Shown here piece by piece: positions 9,062 to 18,221 of a stretch of 64,000 nt of DNA; the first letter of the stretch is position 1, and each line of letters begins with the position of its first letter. This DNA comes from Veillonella parvula DSM 2008 (GTDB lineage Bacteria > Bacillota > Negativicutes > Veillonellales > Veillonellaceae). The stretch is taken from the NCBI RefSeq assembly GCF_000024945.1, contig NC_013520.1, positions 1,503,501 to 1,567,500 of the forward strand, in the 5' to 3' direction. The translations under genes and the position numbers were made by a program. Under the pieces are notes generated by a model. It saw only the letters and a program-made list of their open reading frames with translations, was not told the DNA's origin and did no database searches.

Positions 9062-9991
9062 TTAATCTTCACCAATCATGCGTACTTCTGGTTCGAGATG
9101 TACACCATGTTGATCATACACACGACGTTGTACCTCACTAATCAGGTCAAGTACATCCTTCGCACTTGCACTACCTGTATTGATGACAAAGCCTGCATGT
9201 TTGTGGGATACTTGCGCATCACCTACAGACAAACCTTTTAGGCCTGTTTGTTCAATCAATGTACCTGCAAAGTACCCTGGTGGGCGTTTAAAGGTTGAAC
9301 CTGCACTGGCATATTCCAAAGGTTGCTTGGATTCACGTTTTTCTGTTAACTCATCCATACGTGCCTTGATGGCATCCTTGTCACCTGGTTTGAGTGTCAT
9401 AATGACTTCCCCAATAACTTCATGATTATCGTGGAATACACTATGACGATAAGCAAAGTCCAAGTGAGATGCATCATACTCTTTAATACTTCCTTGGAAA
9501 TCTACGGCTCTCACTGCAGTAACTACATGGCTCATTTCCCCATCATAAGCACCTGCATTCATAAATACGGCACCACCAAGTGTGCCTGGAATACCAATGG
9601 CAAATTCAAGGCCAGATAAACTATTCTCCCAAGCAAATTCAGAAGCATCCTTTAACATATACCCGGAACCAATACACAATGTGTTTTCGTTACAATCCAT
9701 GATTTGGGTCATATGTCGAACTGATACGACAGCGCCACGGATACCTCCGTCTTTCACTAAAATATTAGATCCACAACCAATAATAGTTACAGGCACATCT
9801 AATTCGTGAATGGTACGAAGTGTAAAACTAAGTTCTGCCATCGTAGTAGGTTCAATAAATAAGTCCGCAGGTCCTCCAATTTTGAATGTCGTATGATGAC
9901 AAAGAAGCTCCTGCTCTCGTACACGTGTACATGGTAATTTTTCTAATAAAGCTGTTTGTAATACCTTAATGTTTTGGTTGTTGTTCGCCAT
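9062..9991 (-). CDS. murB: UDP-N-acetylenolpyruvoylglucosamine reductase
   Basis: 309 aa. Reduces the enolpyruvyl ether of UDP-GlcNAc to UDP-MurNAc with NADPH and FAD, the second committed step of peptidoglycan synthesis in the cytoplasm. FAD-binding motifs are clear: FKIGGPADLFIEP, then IIGCGSNILVKDGGIRGAVV, then GIPGTLGGAVFMNAGAY. The active-site region ASAGSTFKRPPG (catalytic Ser) and the C-terminal VHLEPEVRMIGE Glu are present. The start overlaps the 3' end of the upstream ylbF-like gene by 26 bp, suggesting translational coupling; the only SD-like run (GGGGA) is distant. Confidence 0.97.
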   Translation of the reverse strand: MANNNQNIKVLQTALLEKLPCTRVREQELLCHHTTFKIGGPADLFIEPTTMAELSFTLRTIHELDVPVTIIGCGSNILVKDGGIRGAVVSVRHMTQIMDCNENTLCIGSGYMLKDASEFAWENSLSGLEFAIGIPGTLGGAVFMNAGAYDGEMSHVVTAVRAVDFQGSIKEYDASHLDFAYRHSVFHDNHEVIGEVIMTLKPGDKDAIKARMDELTEKRESKQPLEYASAGSTFKRPPGYFAGTLIEQTGLKGLSVGDAQVSHKHAGFVINTGSASAKDVLDLISEVQRRVYDQHGVHLEPEVRMIGED

Positions 9992-10331
9992 GATCTAACA
10001 CTTTCATCCCCTCAGTGATTGGTTCGCTAATGATTTTATAAATATCATTAGAAATCTGGCTCCAACGCATTTGCGCTTGCAAATAAGCAGCCGCTGCAGC
10101 ATTTTCTTGAATTTGAGGCATCAATTCCTCTTGTTTCTTTTGCAACTCATCCGCTTCTGGAGCACCAGACAACTTAGCATATTCCCATTGCATTTGTTGA
10201 GCCATAAATGTGCGAACCAAACCCGTTGCTACTGCATCTGCTTTCACTGCTTCCTGAGCAGCCATTAACTCTTTGTACTCTTCAGATTCACGCATTGCGT
10301 GAGCTAAATCATGAGCTTTATCGTAGTTCAT
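9966..10331 (-). CDS. YlbF/YmcA family protein
   Basis: 121 aa, almost entirely alpha-helical and rich in Ala/Glu/Gln, matching the YlbF/YmcA (DUF964) family. The frame opens five codons earlier with TTG, but the ATG at 10331 has GGAGGAGG upstream and is the better start. In Bacillus the family members YlbF/YmcA/YaaT form the Y-complex that assists RNase Y; that role here is inference. Overlaps murB. Confidence 0.8.
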   Translation of the reverse strand: MNYDKAHDLAHAMRESEEYKELMAAQEAVKADAVATGLVRTFMAQQMQWEYAKLSGAPEADELQKKQEELMPQIQENAAAAAYLQAQMRWSQISNDIYKIISEPITEGMKVLDHGEQQPKH

Positions 10332-10436
10332 AATATCCTCCTCCAAACAACACCGTTAAAATCGCTACCGGTCATATAGATTTGGTAGATCTTCTAACAC
10401 ATACGTATAATATATTTCTCAATTATGAAAGTCTAT

Positions 10437-10922
10437 TTATTTAGATTGAATCCAATTGCCTTCAGCCTTAAGATCTGGATAATCAAGTTGACGCATACCT
10501 TCATAAGCTATAATCGCCACCGCATTAGATAAGTTCAGAGAACGTGCTTCATCTACCATGGGTATACGAATGCATGTATCCTCTTTACCATCTAATAAAC
10601 TTTCAGGCAACCCTCTTGTTTCAGGCCCAAAAACGAGCATATCACCGATTTCATATTTCACCTCGGAATGAGTATGCTTTGCTTTGGTAGTGGCATAGAA
10701 ATATCTACGATCAGGATATTTCTCATATAATTCTTGAATATTTTCATGTACCTGTACATCTACCAAGTGCCAGTAATCAAGGCCAGCACGTTTTACATGC
10801 TTGTCATCAATAGAAAAGCCAAGGGGTTTGATGAGATGTAAGGTCATATGATTAGCGGCGCATAAACGCGCTATATTTCCTGTATTGCCTGGAATTTCAG
10901 GCTCATAAAGTACTATTTCCAT
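10437..10922 (-). CDS. trmL: tRNA (cytidine/uridine-34-2'-O)-methyltransferase
   Basis: 161 aa, the compact SPOUT methyltransferase of the TrmL/YibK family, which 2'-O-methylates the wobble base of certain tRNA-Leu. Family motifs are visible: EIPGNTGNIARLCAA at the N-terminus, LDYW, then FGPETRGLP and the SAM-knot segment RIPMVDEARSLNLSNAVAI. A TTG two codons upstream also opens the frame, but the ATG at 10922 has GGGG at a normal distance. It is 28 bp downstream of moaC, probably the same transcript. Confidence 0.93.
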   Translation of the reverse strand: MEIVLYEPEIPGNTGNIARLCAANHMTLHLIKPLGFSIDDKHVKRAGLDYWHLVDVQVHENIQELYEKYPDRRYFYATTKAKHTHSEVKYEIGDMLVFGPETRGLPESLLDGKEDTCIRIPMVDEARSLNLSNAVAIIAYEGMRQLDYPDLKAEGNWIQSK

Positions 10923-10950
10923 TTTCAATCCCCTATTCTTTATATCTATA

Positions 10951-11463
10951 TTATTCTACAAAGGAACGGACAAAATGTCCACTTTTCCCGCCTTCTTTTT
11001 CTACAAGATATGTAGGGCCTATAATCATCCCCTTATCAATAGCTTTACACATATCGTAGACTGTTAAAAGTCCTACTTGAACCGCTGTAAGTGCTTCCAT
11101 TTCAACACCTGTCTTTCCTGTCGTTTTTACGGTAGCATGAACTTTAACAGCTCTATTATGTGTAGAATCCGTACAGGCTGGACTTTCACCATCAACAAGA
11201 GTACAATGCACCTCAACCTTAGTTAATGCTAACGGATGACAAAGGGGAATGAGATTACTCGTCTGTTTCGCCCCCATAATAGCTGCCAATTGAGCCACAC
11301 TAAGAACATCCCCCTTTTTTATTGTTCCCGCCGCAATGCGTTCATAAATGGCATCATTAATAGTAATAAAGCCTTCTGCCACAGCAGTACGAGTTGTAAT
11401 ATCCTTATCTGATACATCTACCATCCAAGCATTACCATCTTGATCAAAATGTGTTAAATCCAT
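10951..11463 (-). CDS. moaC: Cyclic pyranopterin monophosphate synthase
   Basis: 170 aa. Acts with MoaA in molybdenum cofactor synthesis, turning 3',8-cH2GTP into cPMP. Signature residues are present: [16 protein letters not shown], then [12 protein letters not shown], then the AIDKGM segment; the family normally has 155-165 residues. Start supported by AAGGAT upstream. No moaA or other cofactor gene is in the window, so the rest of the pathway must lie elsewhere. Divergent from the hydrolase at 11572. Confidence 0.95.
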   Translation of the reverse strand: MDLTHFDQDGNAWMVDVSDKDITTRTAVAEGFITINDAIYERIAAGTIKKGDVLSVAQLAAIMGAKQTSNLIPLCHPLALTKVEVHCTLVDGESPACTDSTHNRAVKVHATVKTTGKTGVEMEALTAVQVGLLTVYDMCKAIDKGMIIGPTYLVEKEGGKSGHFVRSFVE

Positions 11464-11571
11464 AATATATCCTTACTAATTATGTATAAATTATCACCAA
11501 TAGTTTTATTTTCATTTATTATATTATACAATAGAATTAAGAATTGTATGTACAAGGAAGGAAGTGTTCCT

Positions 11572-12249
11572 ATGAAAACAAAACTAACTTATTTTGGTCA
11601 CGCTTGCTTTATGCTCACACGCGGCGATGTATCCATGATTTTCGACCCATTCTTGACCGGTAATACATGGGATATCGCTAAAAAAGAAGATATCAAATGC
11701 CAATATATCTTTGTCAGTCATGGTCATGATGATCACTATGGCGACACAGATTTTATTGCCAAAGCAAATGATGCACTCGTTATTTCTACTGCTGAGGTAG
11801 CGGGTAAAGCGGCAGCTGCCGGTTGTCGTACACACGCCATGCATTTAGGTGGCAAGTTCGACTTTGAATTCGGTTCTGTTCGAATGGTTCCTGCCTTCCA
11901 CGGCGCTGGCATCCCTGGCGGTCACGCTGCAGGTTGTATCGTAGATTTCTACGGAGATATCCTATACTTCGCTGGTGATACAGCACTCTTTAGCGATATG
12001 AAATTATTAAATCGCTTTGGTGAAATCGATTACGCACTTCTTCCTATCGGTGATAATTACACAATGGGGGTTGAAGATGCAGCCCTTGCTGCTTCTTATG
12101 TAAAAGCGCGTATTTCCATTCCAATTCACTACAAAACATGGCCTGTTATCGACCGTGAACCAGGTGTATTTACAAGCCTTGTAGAAGGCAAGTATAACCA
12201 AACAGCACTCATTATCGATCCAGGCTCCTCTATTGAGCTTAACAACTAA
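11572..12249 (+). CDS. UPF0173-type metallo-beta-lactamase-fold hydrolase
   Basis: 225 aa from the ATG at 11572. The frame is open back to 11482, but the upstream 30 residues lack an SD, whereas AAGGAAG precedes 11572. The metal-binding motif SHGHDDH is at ~42-48, with further ligands in PAFHGAGIPGGHAAG, GDTALF and the C-terminal PIHYKTWP. This matches the UPF0173 metal-dependent hydrolase family, whose substrate is generally unknown. It is related to UlaG, but the ascorbate PTS in this window is 24 kb away. Ends at a strong bidirectional terminator. Confidence 0.88.
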   Translation: MKTKLTYFGHACFMLTRGDVSMIFDPFLTGNTWDIAKKEDIKCQYIFVSHGHDDHYGDTDFIAKANDALVISTAEVAGKAAAAGCRTHAMHLGGKFDFEFGSVRMVPAFHGAGIPGGHAAGCIVDFYGDILYFAGDTALFSDMKLLNRFGEIDYALLPIGDNYTMGVEDAALAASYVKARISIPIHYKTWPVIDREPGVFTSLVEGKYNQTALIIDPGSSIELNN

Positions 12250-12268
12250 TAAAAGATCCACAGACCTA

Positions 12269-12301
12269 AAAATGACGCAATCCGCTGGATTGCGTCATTT
12301 T
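12269..12301. terminator. Bidirectional terminator between convergent genes
   Basis: Perfect 15-bp stem (AAAATGACGCAATCC) with a 3-base loop, placed between the convergent hydrolase and VWA genes. Confidence 0.93.
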
Positions 12302-12356
12302 TGTATACCATTTTGGTTCAAGATTAAACCTATAAAAAAACATGCGACCTAATATA

Positions 12357-14000
12357 CTAAATCTCTTGATTAGCCATAGAAAAGCCACCGCGATTAACCA
12401 TACGTACAAACTCATCAATATCCTGAGTTTCATCAATCCCCACATAACCGAGTTCACGAACCATGCCGTACGGATTATGCAAAGATAATTGTGGATTCTC
12501 ACCGGTCAATACCCACAGCACCTTATAGCCTCTTGGCGTCTCTCGTAGTCGCTCTTCCCCTTTGCCATCTGTAAAGTATACAAGTAAATCTACACGGTTT
12601 TGATTAGCCAGAGAGAATACAGGGGTAAAGGCTGTAGCACCACGCACATCGAGGCGCGGCTTCACATCCTTCACGGATTCCATCGTATAGGTGCGGCGTA
12701 CTTCATTATCACATTCTACAACAGTAATACGATGGTTATAAGCATGCACGATTTGTAGCACTTGCTCTAAAGCATTTGTAAACTCCACATCAGTTATACT
12801 ACCACTCATGTCGAGAGCTACCCATACATTTGCCTTATGTTGACGTAATGTGCCAGACAACTCCAAACGCTCAGGTTGACGACGATTACGACGCATCGTC
12901 GTTTTTTTGTATCCACTCGCTACCTTGCCCATTAACTTTTTAAGGTAGAAATACCAAGGCAAGGCACGACGTGTCTTTTGGAATGTATCGATAAGGCTTT
13001 TCACATAGCCTTCCATATCCCCCTTTGAGGCTTCGTTGATATAGCGCTCCGTGATTTGGTCCATCGTATCTGTATCAATAGAATCGGATTCATCCCAAAT
13101 ATCATGGCTGGTTTGAGGGTCAAACTCCATAGCAACCGCCGTATCTGCGTTATCAATAGGCACAAAGAGGTCTGGTTTTTCTTTCATGACCTTATCAATA
13201 GCCTTCGCATAGTATTCAATGGTACGGAAACGCTTTAATAACAAACCAAAGCGCGCATTTACATTGGCTACCGTTACCGCATCACGGTCTATATGTTCAA
13301 GGTAATCGTTTACGACCATATCCATAGCCATATGGACTGCTGTTTTGTGAAAGCCTTGACTCAGCGCTTTTACCCGCATCAAATGAGCAGAAATGATATG
13401 AAGAACTTCACGCTTAATACCATCCTTCATCACATCAGGCGATTGGCGTAACAAGATAAAGGGATTTACATATAATACATATCCGCCCTGTTTAAGATTA
13501 ATACCAAAAGCACTGGCCATATCAAAGCGAATGCGATGAGTCATTTGTAAGTAAAAGTAACCAAAGAATTGGTCCTCTTCAAGAAGCAAGCTGTTTACAT
13601 CATGCAATATATTCCACAACCGTTGCTCATAGGCCGGTGTCATTACGGCTTGCTGCATAACGGAGAGGTCTGTCCCCTCCACTTGTACGTCTTCAAGAGC
13701 ATGACCGATAGTACCTATATGGCTATCCGACATATTATGGTTCATAAGATCAGCCGCTATACGTTCAGGCGCCATGCTATGATGTTGTTCTTCATAGCTA
13801 TCTACATAGGCCTCATAAGATGCGTATATTTGCGTATACAAAGCCTCTGCTTCACGATGAATACGCTCTCGTTTCGCATGCCATCGATCGAGCGTCTCGA
13901 TAGCCTCCGCATCATAAGAACCAGTCTTTTCCCAGCCATCAATATGAGTTAGCAAATCCGACGCATCACGTATATCGTCCTTATCTAAGTTTCGTTGCAT
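12357..14000 (-). CDS. DUF2201 metallopeptidase-like / VWA-like protein
   Basis: 547 aa. The N-terminal part (about 120-245) matches the DUF2201 putative metallopeptidase domain. Its usual HExxH appears here as R197-E-V-L-H201, so the first metal His is replaced; H206 and the downstream MDMVVNDYLEHID are retained. A charged linker precedes a C-terminal VWA-like domain (about 390-530) with a full MIDAS: D397-M-S-G-S401, T456 region, and D478 in YFTDGK. Strong AGGAGGTG before the ATG. It belongs with the MoxR-type ATPase upstream (135-bp gap); MoxR/VWA pairs act as chaperone-like metal-insertion or remodelling machines in known cases. The substrate here is unknown. Confidence 0.85.
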   Translation of the reverse strand: MQRNLDKDDIRDASDLLTHIDGWEKTGSYDAEAIETLDRWHAKRERIHREAEALYTQIYASYEAYVDSYEEQHHSMAPERIAADLMNHNMSDSHIGTIGHALEDVQVEGTDLSVMQQAVMTPAYEQRLWNILHDVNSLLLEEDQFFGYFYLQMTHRIRFDMASAFGINLKQGGYVLYVNPFILLRQSPDVMKDGIKREVLHIISAHLMRVKALSQGFHKTAVHMAMDMVVNDYLEHIDRDAVTVANVNARFGLLLKRFRTIEYYAKAIDKVMKEKPDLFVPIDNADTAVAMEFDPQTSHDIWDESDSIDTDTMDQITERYINEASKGDMEGYVKSLIDTFQKTRRALPWYFYLKKLMGKVASGYKKTTMRRNRRQPERLELSGTLRQHKANVWVALDMSGSITDVEFTNALEQVLQIVHAYNHRITVVECDNEVRRTYTMESVKDVKPRLDVRGATAFTPVFSLANQNRVDLLVYFTDGKGEERLRETPRGYKVLWVLTGENPQLSLHNPYGMVRELGYVGIDETQDIDEFVRMVNRGGFSMANQEI

Positions 14001-14135
14001 ATTTACACCTCCTTTTCTTTAGAAAACAAATTTAATATATGTCATATGCCATATATCAATTAGCATAATAATTAATAATTTACTAAAGTCGATTATCTAT
14101 ATATAGCTTTGATTTGGTTAACTATACACATAGAA

Positions 14136-15236
14136 TTATTTTTGCGCTTCAAAGAAAGTATCTACAAAAAGGTCATCTTCAATAGCATAAGCGTAAACGC
14201 GCTCATACGTGTTACGAAGATCTTTCATAACCGCTACGCGCAAATCCCCTGGATACAAGGTCAAAAACTCCACAAAGTGATGTACTTCCTGCGCATTGCT
14301 ATTGCGATTTAAACGATGCAACATATTTTTTGCTGCTACATAAAGGCGAGTTGGGCTTTCACCTTTAACCTGCTCAGCCATAGACATAATAGCACCTGGT
14401 TTTTGAACCGCTGTTAATACATCATCAAAGGTAATAAGAGGTTCTTGATCGGACTCGATAAAGTTTACAAAAGCCTCCGCAATGAGTTTACCTACGTTAC
14501 CGCGGATAACATTCATAAATATATCGCGACTATAGCTTGTGCCCTCTTGATTCTTATAAATTCTATATAGACCGGACACGCGTTCAAAGGAACGAGGTGT
14601 GGCATCGATATCGTCTTCGTGACGTTGATTTAAATATTCTGGATAGGAAGAAATAAATTCAATAACCTTTTCTTCAATACCAGCACCAATAGCCCAGTCA
14701 ATCCATTGCATATAATCAGCATTCATATAAAGCCATACGAATCGATTTTGTTGTGCCGGATCCATATCGATGGTTTGGTAATCAAAGGAATCTTCAGGGT
14801 TCATAGCGGCGATGATGCGCACTTGATCACTTAAAGAAAAGCCATTAATTTCACGGTTTAGAATAAGGTTCATCAACTCTTGTTGAACTGCATGTTCTGC
14901 GCGGTTAATTTCGTCGATAAACAACAATACTTGACGCCCTTTATTTACGGCTTGTGCCACATGTTCCAATGTATGATGCACAGCGTATACTGTAGTTTTC
15001 ACATCTCGTGTATTGCCATGACCAGCCGTATGAGTCACCGTTTCTACAGTAGGTAAACCACCGATTTCACCTTCTTTTAAGAGGTTTCCGTCGATAGTTA
15101 CTAATTCCCAATTATGTACCTCTGCAACACGCATTGCGAGAGAGGTTTTACCAATGCCAGTCTCACCAACGAGCAAAGGCACTTGATTTGCAGCAAGCAC
15201 TAATTCAACGCTTGCCATTGTATCTATAAAGTTCAT
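14136..15236 (-). CDS. MoxR-type AAA+ ATPase
   Basis: 366 aa. Walker A GETGIGKT (24-31), Walker B LLFIDEINR (D108, E109), then the sensor-1 region IIAAMNPED and an arginine-finger-type QQNRF. This is the standard MoxR/RavA-like AAA+ core with a C-terminal helical lid. AACGGAGAT precedes the start. It follows the repeat protein by 12 bp and precedes the VWA protein, the usual ATPase-plus-VWA pairing. Expected to form a cytoplasmic hexamer that uses ATP to remodel a client recruited by the VWA partner. Confidence 0.9.
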   Translation of the reverse strand: MNFIDTMASVELVLAANQVPLLVGETGIGKTSLAMRVAEVHNWELVTIDGNLLKEGEIGGLPTVETVTHTAGHGNTRDVKTTVYAVHHTLEHVAQAVNKGRQVLLFIDEINRAEHAVQQELMNLILNREINGFSLSDQVRIIAAMNPEDSFDYQTIDMDPAQQNRFVWLYMNADYMQWIDWAIGAGIEEKVIEFISSYPEYLNQRHEDDIDATPRSFERVSGLYRIYKNQEGTSYSRDIFMNVIRGNVGKLIAEAFVNFIESDQEPLITFDDVLTAVQKPGAIMSMAEQVKGESPTRLYVAAKNMLHRLNRNSNAQEVHHFVEFLTLYPGDLRVAVMKDLRNTYERVYAYAIEDDLFVDTFFEAQK

Positions 15237-15248
15237 TGTATCTCCGTT

Positions 15249-16067
15249 CTAATATTTCAAATATTCGCCTACTGCAATTTTCTTAACTATTTTGGTGCCA
15301 TAAGCATCTATAAGTGACAACAAATCGATGGGCCATTTAGATTGACGTCCACCGATAGCTTTATTGTTGATTAACTCGCGTATATAGTCTTCATCAACTG
15401 TATCGCCGGAAATAGCATCTACAATTATAGCTTTGATTTCGTCTACTGTAACACCCAATGTATTAGGTATATAACCGACAATAGCCGCACTTACTTTAAA
15501 TAGATGCAAGGCCAAGTCCTTAGTGAGGGTTGTAATCTGCCGCATTGCCTGTGGATCTTGCTTTACTGCTGCTTCTAGTACAGCTACGCTAGGCTCATCA
15601 ATGTAGCGCAAGGCTAAGTAACTCTCTTGCACGGCTTGTAACTGCACAACCTCGCTTGGAGCATTGATATATTGTAAGGCATCATAATTCGCCTTCACCG
15701 CTTCTAATTGCAATTCTTCAGATGGGTTTGCAATATAGCGAATAGCCCAGCCTGATTGAGCTAACGCACTTTGAATTAATGTATCAGACGGATCGCTGAT
15801 GTATTCTAAAACTGCCCAATCTTTTTCCACTAAGGTTTTTAACAATTCTTCTGTAGGATTTTCAACGAATTGTATAGCTCGTGGTGCTTGTGAAAGCGCC
15901 GTTTCAATAACCTTTTGAGTAGGTTCTTTAATATATTGTAACAGCATGCCGTTTTGTCCCACACATGTAAGTTGCATAGCTTCTGTAGGATTTGGAATAT
16001 TTCGAATCCCATGTGGGTTATTCATCAGCGCCGTTATATATTGTTCCTCTGTCATAATAACCTTCAT
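15249..16067 (-). CDS. Tandem helical-repeat protein (DUF4116-like)
   Basis: 272 aa. At least seven imperfect repeats of ~23-24 residues fill about residues 10-200. Each has the form xAV...xxALxYIxxPSE, for example ALQYINAPSEVVQLQAV and ALRYIDEPSVAVLEAAV. The pattern recalls DUF4116-type helix-turn-helix repeats that form a solenoid for protein binding. A different C-terminal domain (about 205-272) follows. Met1 (16067) has no clear SD; Met5 (ATG at 16055) has AAGG five to six bases upstream and is an equally good start. It leads the operon with MoxR and VWA genes, so it may be the adaptor that chooses the client. Confidence 0.75.
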   Translation of the reverse strand: MKVIMTEEQYITALMNNPHGIRNIPNPTEAMQLTCVGQNGMLLQYIKEPTQKVIETALSQAPRAIQFVENPTEELLKTLVEKDWAVLEYISDPSDTLIQSALAQSGWAIRYIANPSEELQLEAVKANYDALQYINAPSEVVQLQAVQESYLALRYIDEPSVAVLEAAVKQDPQAMRQITTLTKDLALHLFKVSAAIVGYIPNTLGVTVDEIKAIIVDAISGDTVDEDYIRELINNKAIGGRQSKWPIDLLSLIDAYGTKIVKKIAVGEYLKY

Positions 16068-16079
16068 TTCTATATTAAA

Positions 16080-16103
16080 AGGCCATACGAATACGTATGG
16101 CCT
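16080..16103 (-). terminator. Intrinsic terminator of ktrA, also in the leader of the next operon
   Basis: Perfect 10-bp stem AGGCCATACG/CGTATGGCCT with a 4-base loop and TTTT on the minus strand. It lies between ktrA and the repeat-protein gene. Confidence 0.85.
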
Positions 16104-16120
16104 ATACTGAATTCTATCTC

Positions 16121-16126
16121 ATTATA
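16121..16126 (-). promoter_or_regulatory. Extended -10 promoter ahead of the repeat/MoxR/VWA operon
   Basis: TGATATAAT on the minus strand is a consensus extended -10; the -35 region is poor. Transcription starting here would run through the hairpin at 16080-16103 before reaching the first gene. Confidence 0.45.
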
Positions 16127-16167
16127 TCATATTTTTTCGATATATTTATATCTCTTTCGTATACTTA

Positions 16168-16818
16168 CTACACTGTTAATGCATCTAAATCAGAATTATT
16201 TCCTATGATTAATAGTTTATCCTCCGCCGAAAGAATCGTAAACGGATTAGGAGGGACTTCTAAATCCTCCCCACGCCTGATGCCTACAGCATTAAGATTA
16301 TATTTCTCACGCAGATTAGAATCTTTTAAGCAGGTGCCTACCAAAAATTTAGGCATATCTACTTCAATAAGGCTAATGCTTTTAGATAGCTGTAAGTAAT
16401 CCATTACATGTTCTCGTGTCAACGATTGAGCTAACCGTTGTGCCACATCATATTCTGGATAGATGACCATATCTACCCCCATCTTCTTGAGCATCTTACC
16501 TTGGAGTGCATTTTCAGCTTTCGAAACCACATGAGGCATATTCATTTCTTTCAACAACATCGAAGTCATGAGATTAGCCTGGATATTATCACCAATGGCA
16601 ACAATAACTATATCAAATTGGCTCAAAGCTAAGGCTTTAATAGCCTCTTCATCAGTAGTATCTGCTACGATAGCATGTGTTACATAAGGGGAAACCTTTT
16701 GTACAATTTCTGGATTAATATCTACACCTAAAACCTCATGATTCATAGAGGCTAACATCTTGGCTATAGTCGTACCAAATTGACCAAGACCAATGACGGC
16801 AATTGTTTTATATTTCAT
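16168..16818 (-). CDS. ktrA: Potassium uptake regulatory subunit KtrA (RCK)
   Basis: 216 aa. N-terminal Rossmann RCK_N domain with GLGQFG (10-15) and the acidic strand end VLGVDINPE that binds nucleotide. A C-terminal RCK_C domain (about 135-216) follows. KtrA octameric rings gate the KtrB K+ channel in response to ATP/ADP and, in some species, c-di-AMP. CAGGAGAT precedes the start and ktrB lies immediately upstream, 35 bp away. Confidence 0.93.
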   Translation of the reverse strand: MKYKTIAVIGLGQFGTTIAKMLASMNHEVLGVDINPEIVQKVSPYVTHAIVADTTDEEAIKALALSQFDIVIVAIGDNIQANLMTSMLLKEMNMPHVVSKAENALQGKMLKKMGVDMVIYPEYDVAQRLAQSLTREHVMDYLQLSKSISLIEVDMPKFLVGTCLKDSNLREKYNLNAVGIRRGEDLEVPPNPFTILSAEDKLLIIGNNSDLDALTV

Positions 16819-16853
16819 GCTATATCTCCTGATAGACTAACTATTCTACTCAA

Positions 16854-18215
16854 TTACAACAATACATTCTCTTCTGCATACCCAATTGGCTTCGTTGGTG
16901 ATGTCCTAAGAGCCCATGTACCAATAACGGTCATAACACCGACACGACCGGTAAACATAACAAGCATCAGCACCCATTTACTGCTTTCAGATAAATCAGA
17001 TGTAATTCCCGTCGTAAGGCCTACAGTCCCAAAGGCAGACGTAACCTCAAATAACAATCGGATAAAATCATAAGGCTCATCCCAGGCCAGATAACATGTG
17101 GCTATTAAAATAAGAAGGAGCGATAAAAATATAATCCCGTTGGCTTTAAGCACGGTTACTAATGAAATACGACGTTCAAAAATCTCTGTATCTGGACGGT
17201 TATTAAACAAGGTACGCGATGCAAGTATGGTTACTGCTACGGTACTAATTTTAACCCCTCCACCGGTAGAGTTCGGGCCCGCACCAATAAACATGAGAAT
17301 AATGGTAACAAACAAGGTAATTGGATGTAATGCATTATAATCAACCGTTGCAATCCCAGCTGTACGCGGCGTAATTGATTGAAATAAAGAGGCCATTATT
17401 TTATTCCAAATCGGTAATGTCCCAAAGGTTTTTGGATTTGACCATTCCACACCTAAAAAAATGATAGTTCCTAATAGAATAAGAATCGCTGTGCCTACTA
17501 ACATAATCTTAGTGTGAAGTTTTAAGTCAACAACTCGTCGCACCTTACGGTGTGACCATATGTCAAAGGCCGCTAAATAGCCAAAACCACCGATAACAAT
17601 TAGTACTGCTGTATTGATATTAAATAATATGTCCCCTACCATGGCATAAGGTAGATCATTATCAAAAAATACAAATCCAGCGTTACAAAAGGTGGAAATA
17701 GCTTGCATGATACCGCTATACAATGCAGCCTGTCCAATATAGGGATATAGCTGAATCGTATAGATTATGCCTCCCACAATTTCAATAGCAAAGGTATAAA
17801 GCGTTAACTTTTTCGTAATATGTAATAAACCAGTCATACCCTCCTGTCCAACGTCCTCGGACAAAAGCACACGATTTTTAAGGCCTACTCGTTTACCTAG
17901 AAGCAAAGCAATTATGGTCGTGAAAGATACAATTCCTAACCCACCTAACTGAATAAGGATAACCATTACAATCTTACCAAATAAAGACCAATGATAATAA
18001 GTATCTACAGTGGTCAGCCCTGTTACCGAAACACAAGATACGGCGGTAAAAGCGGCATCTACAAGAGCCGTCGTTTGCCCCTGAGCACTCGCCATCGGTA
18101 ACATAAGCAATATTGTACCTATAATCATGACGCCTAGAAAGCTAAACGCTAATAATCGATAGGGATTTTGTTGCATGTACCGTTGTACATGAGAATGGGA
18201 AATATCGTGCCACAT
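16854..18215 (-). CDS. ktrB: Potassium uptake membrane subunit KtrB/TrkH
   Basis: 453 aa, about 10 membrane segments in four M1-P-M2 repeats. Selectivity-filter-like loops are visible: SVTGLTTVD, TFCNAGFVFF, TPRTAGIATVD and AFGTVGLTTG. The intramembrane gate loop of the third repeat is GAGPNSTGGGVK. Length fits KtrB rather than the longer TrkH. SD TTGGAGT lies upstream. It starts only 6 bp after the PfkB-type kinase gene, so the three genes form one operon. Confidence 0.95.
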   Translation of the reverse strand: MWHDISHSHVQRYMQQNPYRLLAFSFLGVMIIGTILLMLPMASAQGQTTALVDAAFTAVSCVSVTGLTTVDTYYHWSLFGKIVMVILIQLGGLGIVSFTTIIALLLGKRVGLKNRVLLSEDVGQEGMTGLLHITKKLTLYTFAIEIVGGIIYTIQLYPYIGQAALYSGIMQAISTFCNAGFVFFDNDLPYAMVGDILFNINTAVLIVIGGFGYLAAFDIWSHRKVRRVVDLKLHTKIMLVGTAILILLGTIIFLGVEWSNPKTFGTLPIWNKIMASLFQSITPRTAGIATVDYNALHPITLFVTIILMFIGAGPNSTGGGVKISTVAVTILASRTLFNNRPDTEIFERRISLVTVLKANGIIFLSLLLILIATCYLAWDEPYDFIRLLFEVTSAFGTVGLTTGITSDLSESSKWVLMLVMFTGRVGVMTVIGTWALRTSPTKPIGYAEENVLL

Positions 18216-18221
18216 ACTGAT

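Noticed and set aside
11482..11571. 30-residue N-terminal extension of the metallo-beta-lactamase-fold hydrolase
   Set aside because: No SD before the upstream ATG, hydrophobic low-complexity translation, and a good SD directly before the ATG at 11572.
11572..12249. Identification of the hydrolase as UlaG (ascorbate-6-phosphate lactonase) to go with the ula PTS
   Set aside because: Length and motifs fit the shorter UPF0173 family better, and the gene is 24 kb away from the PTS.
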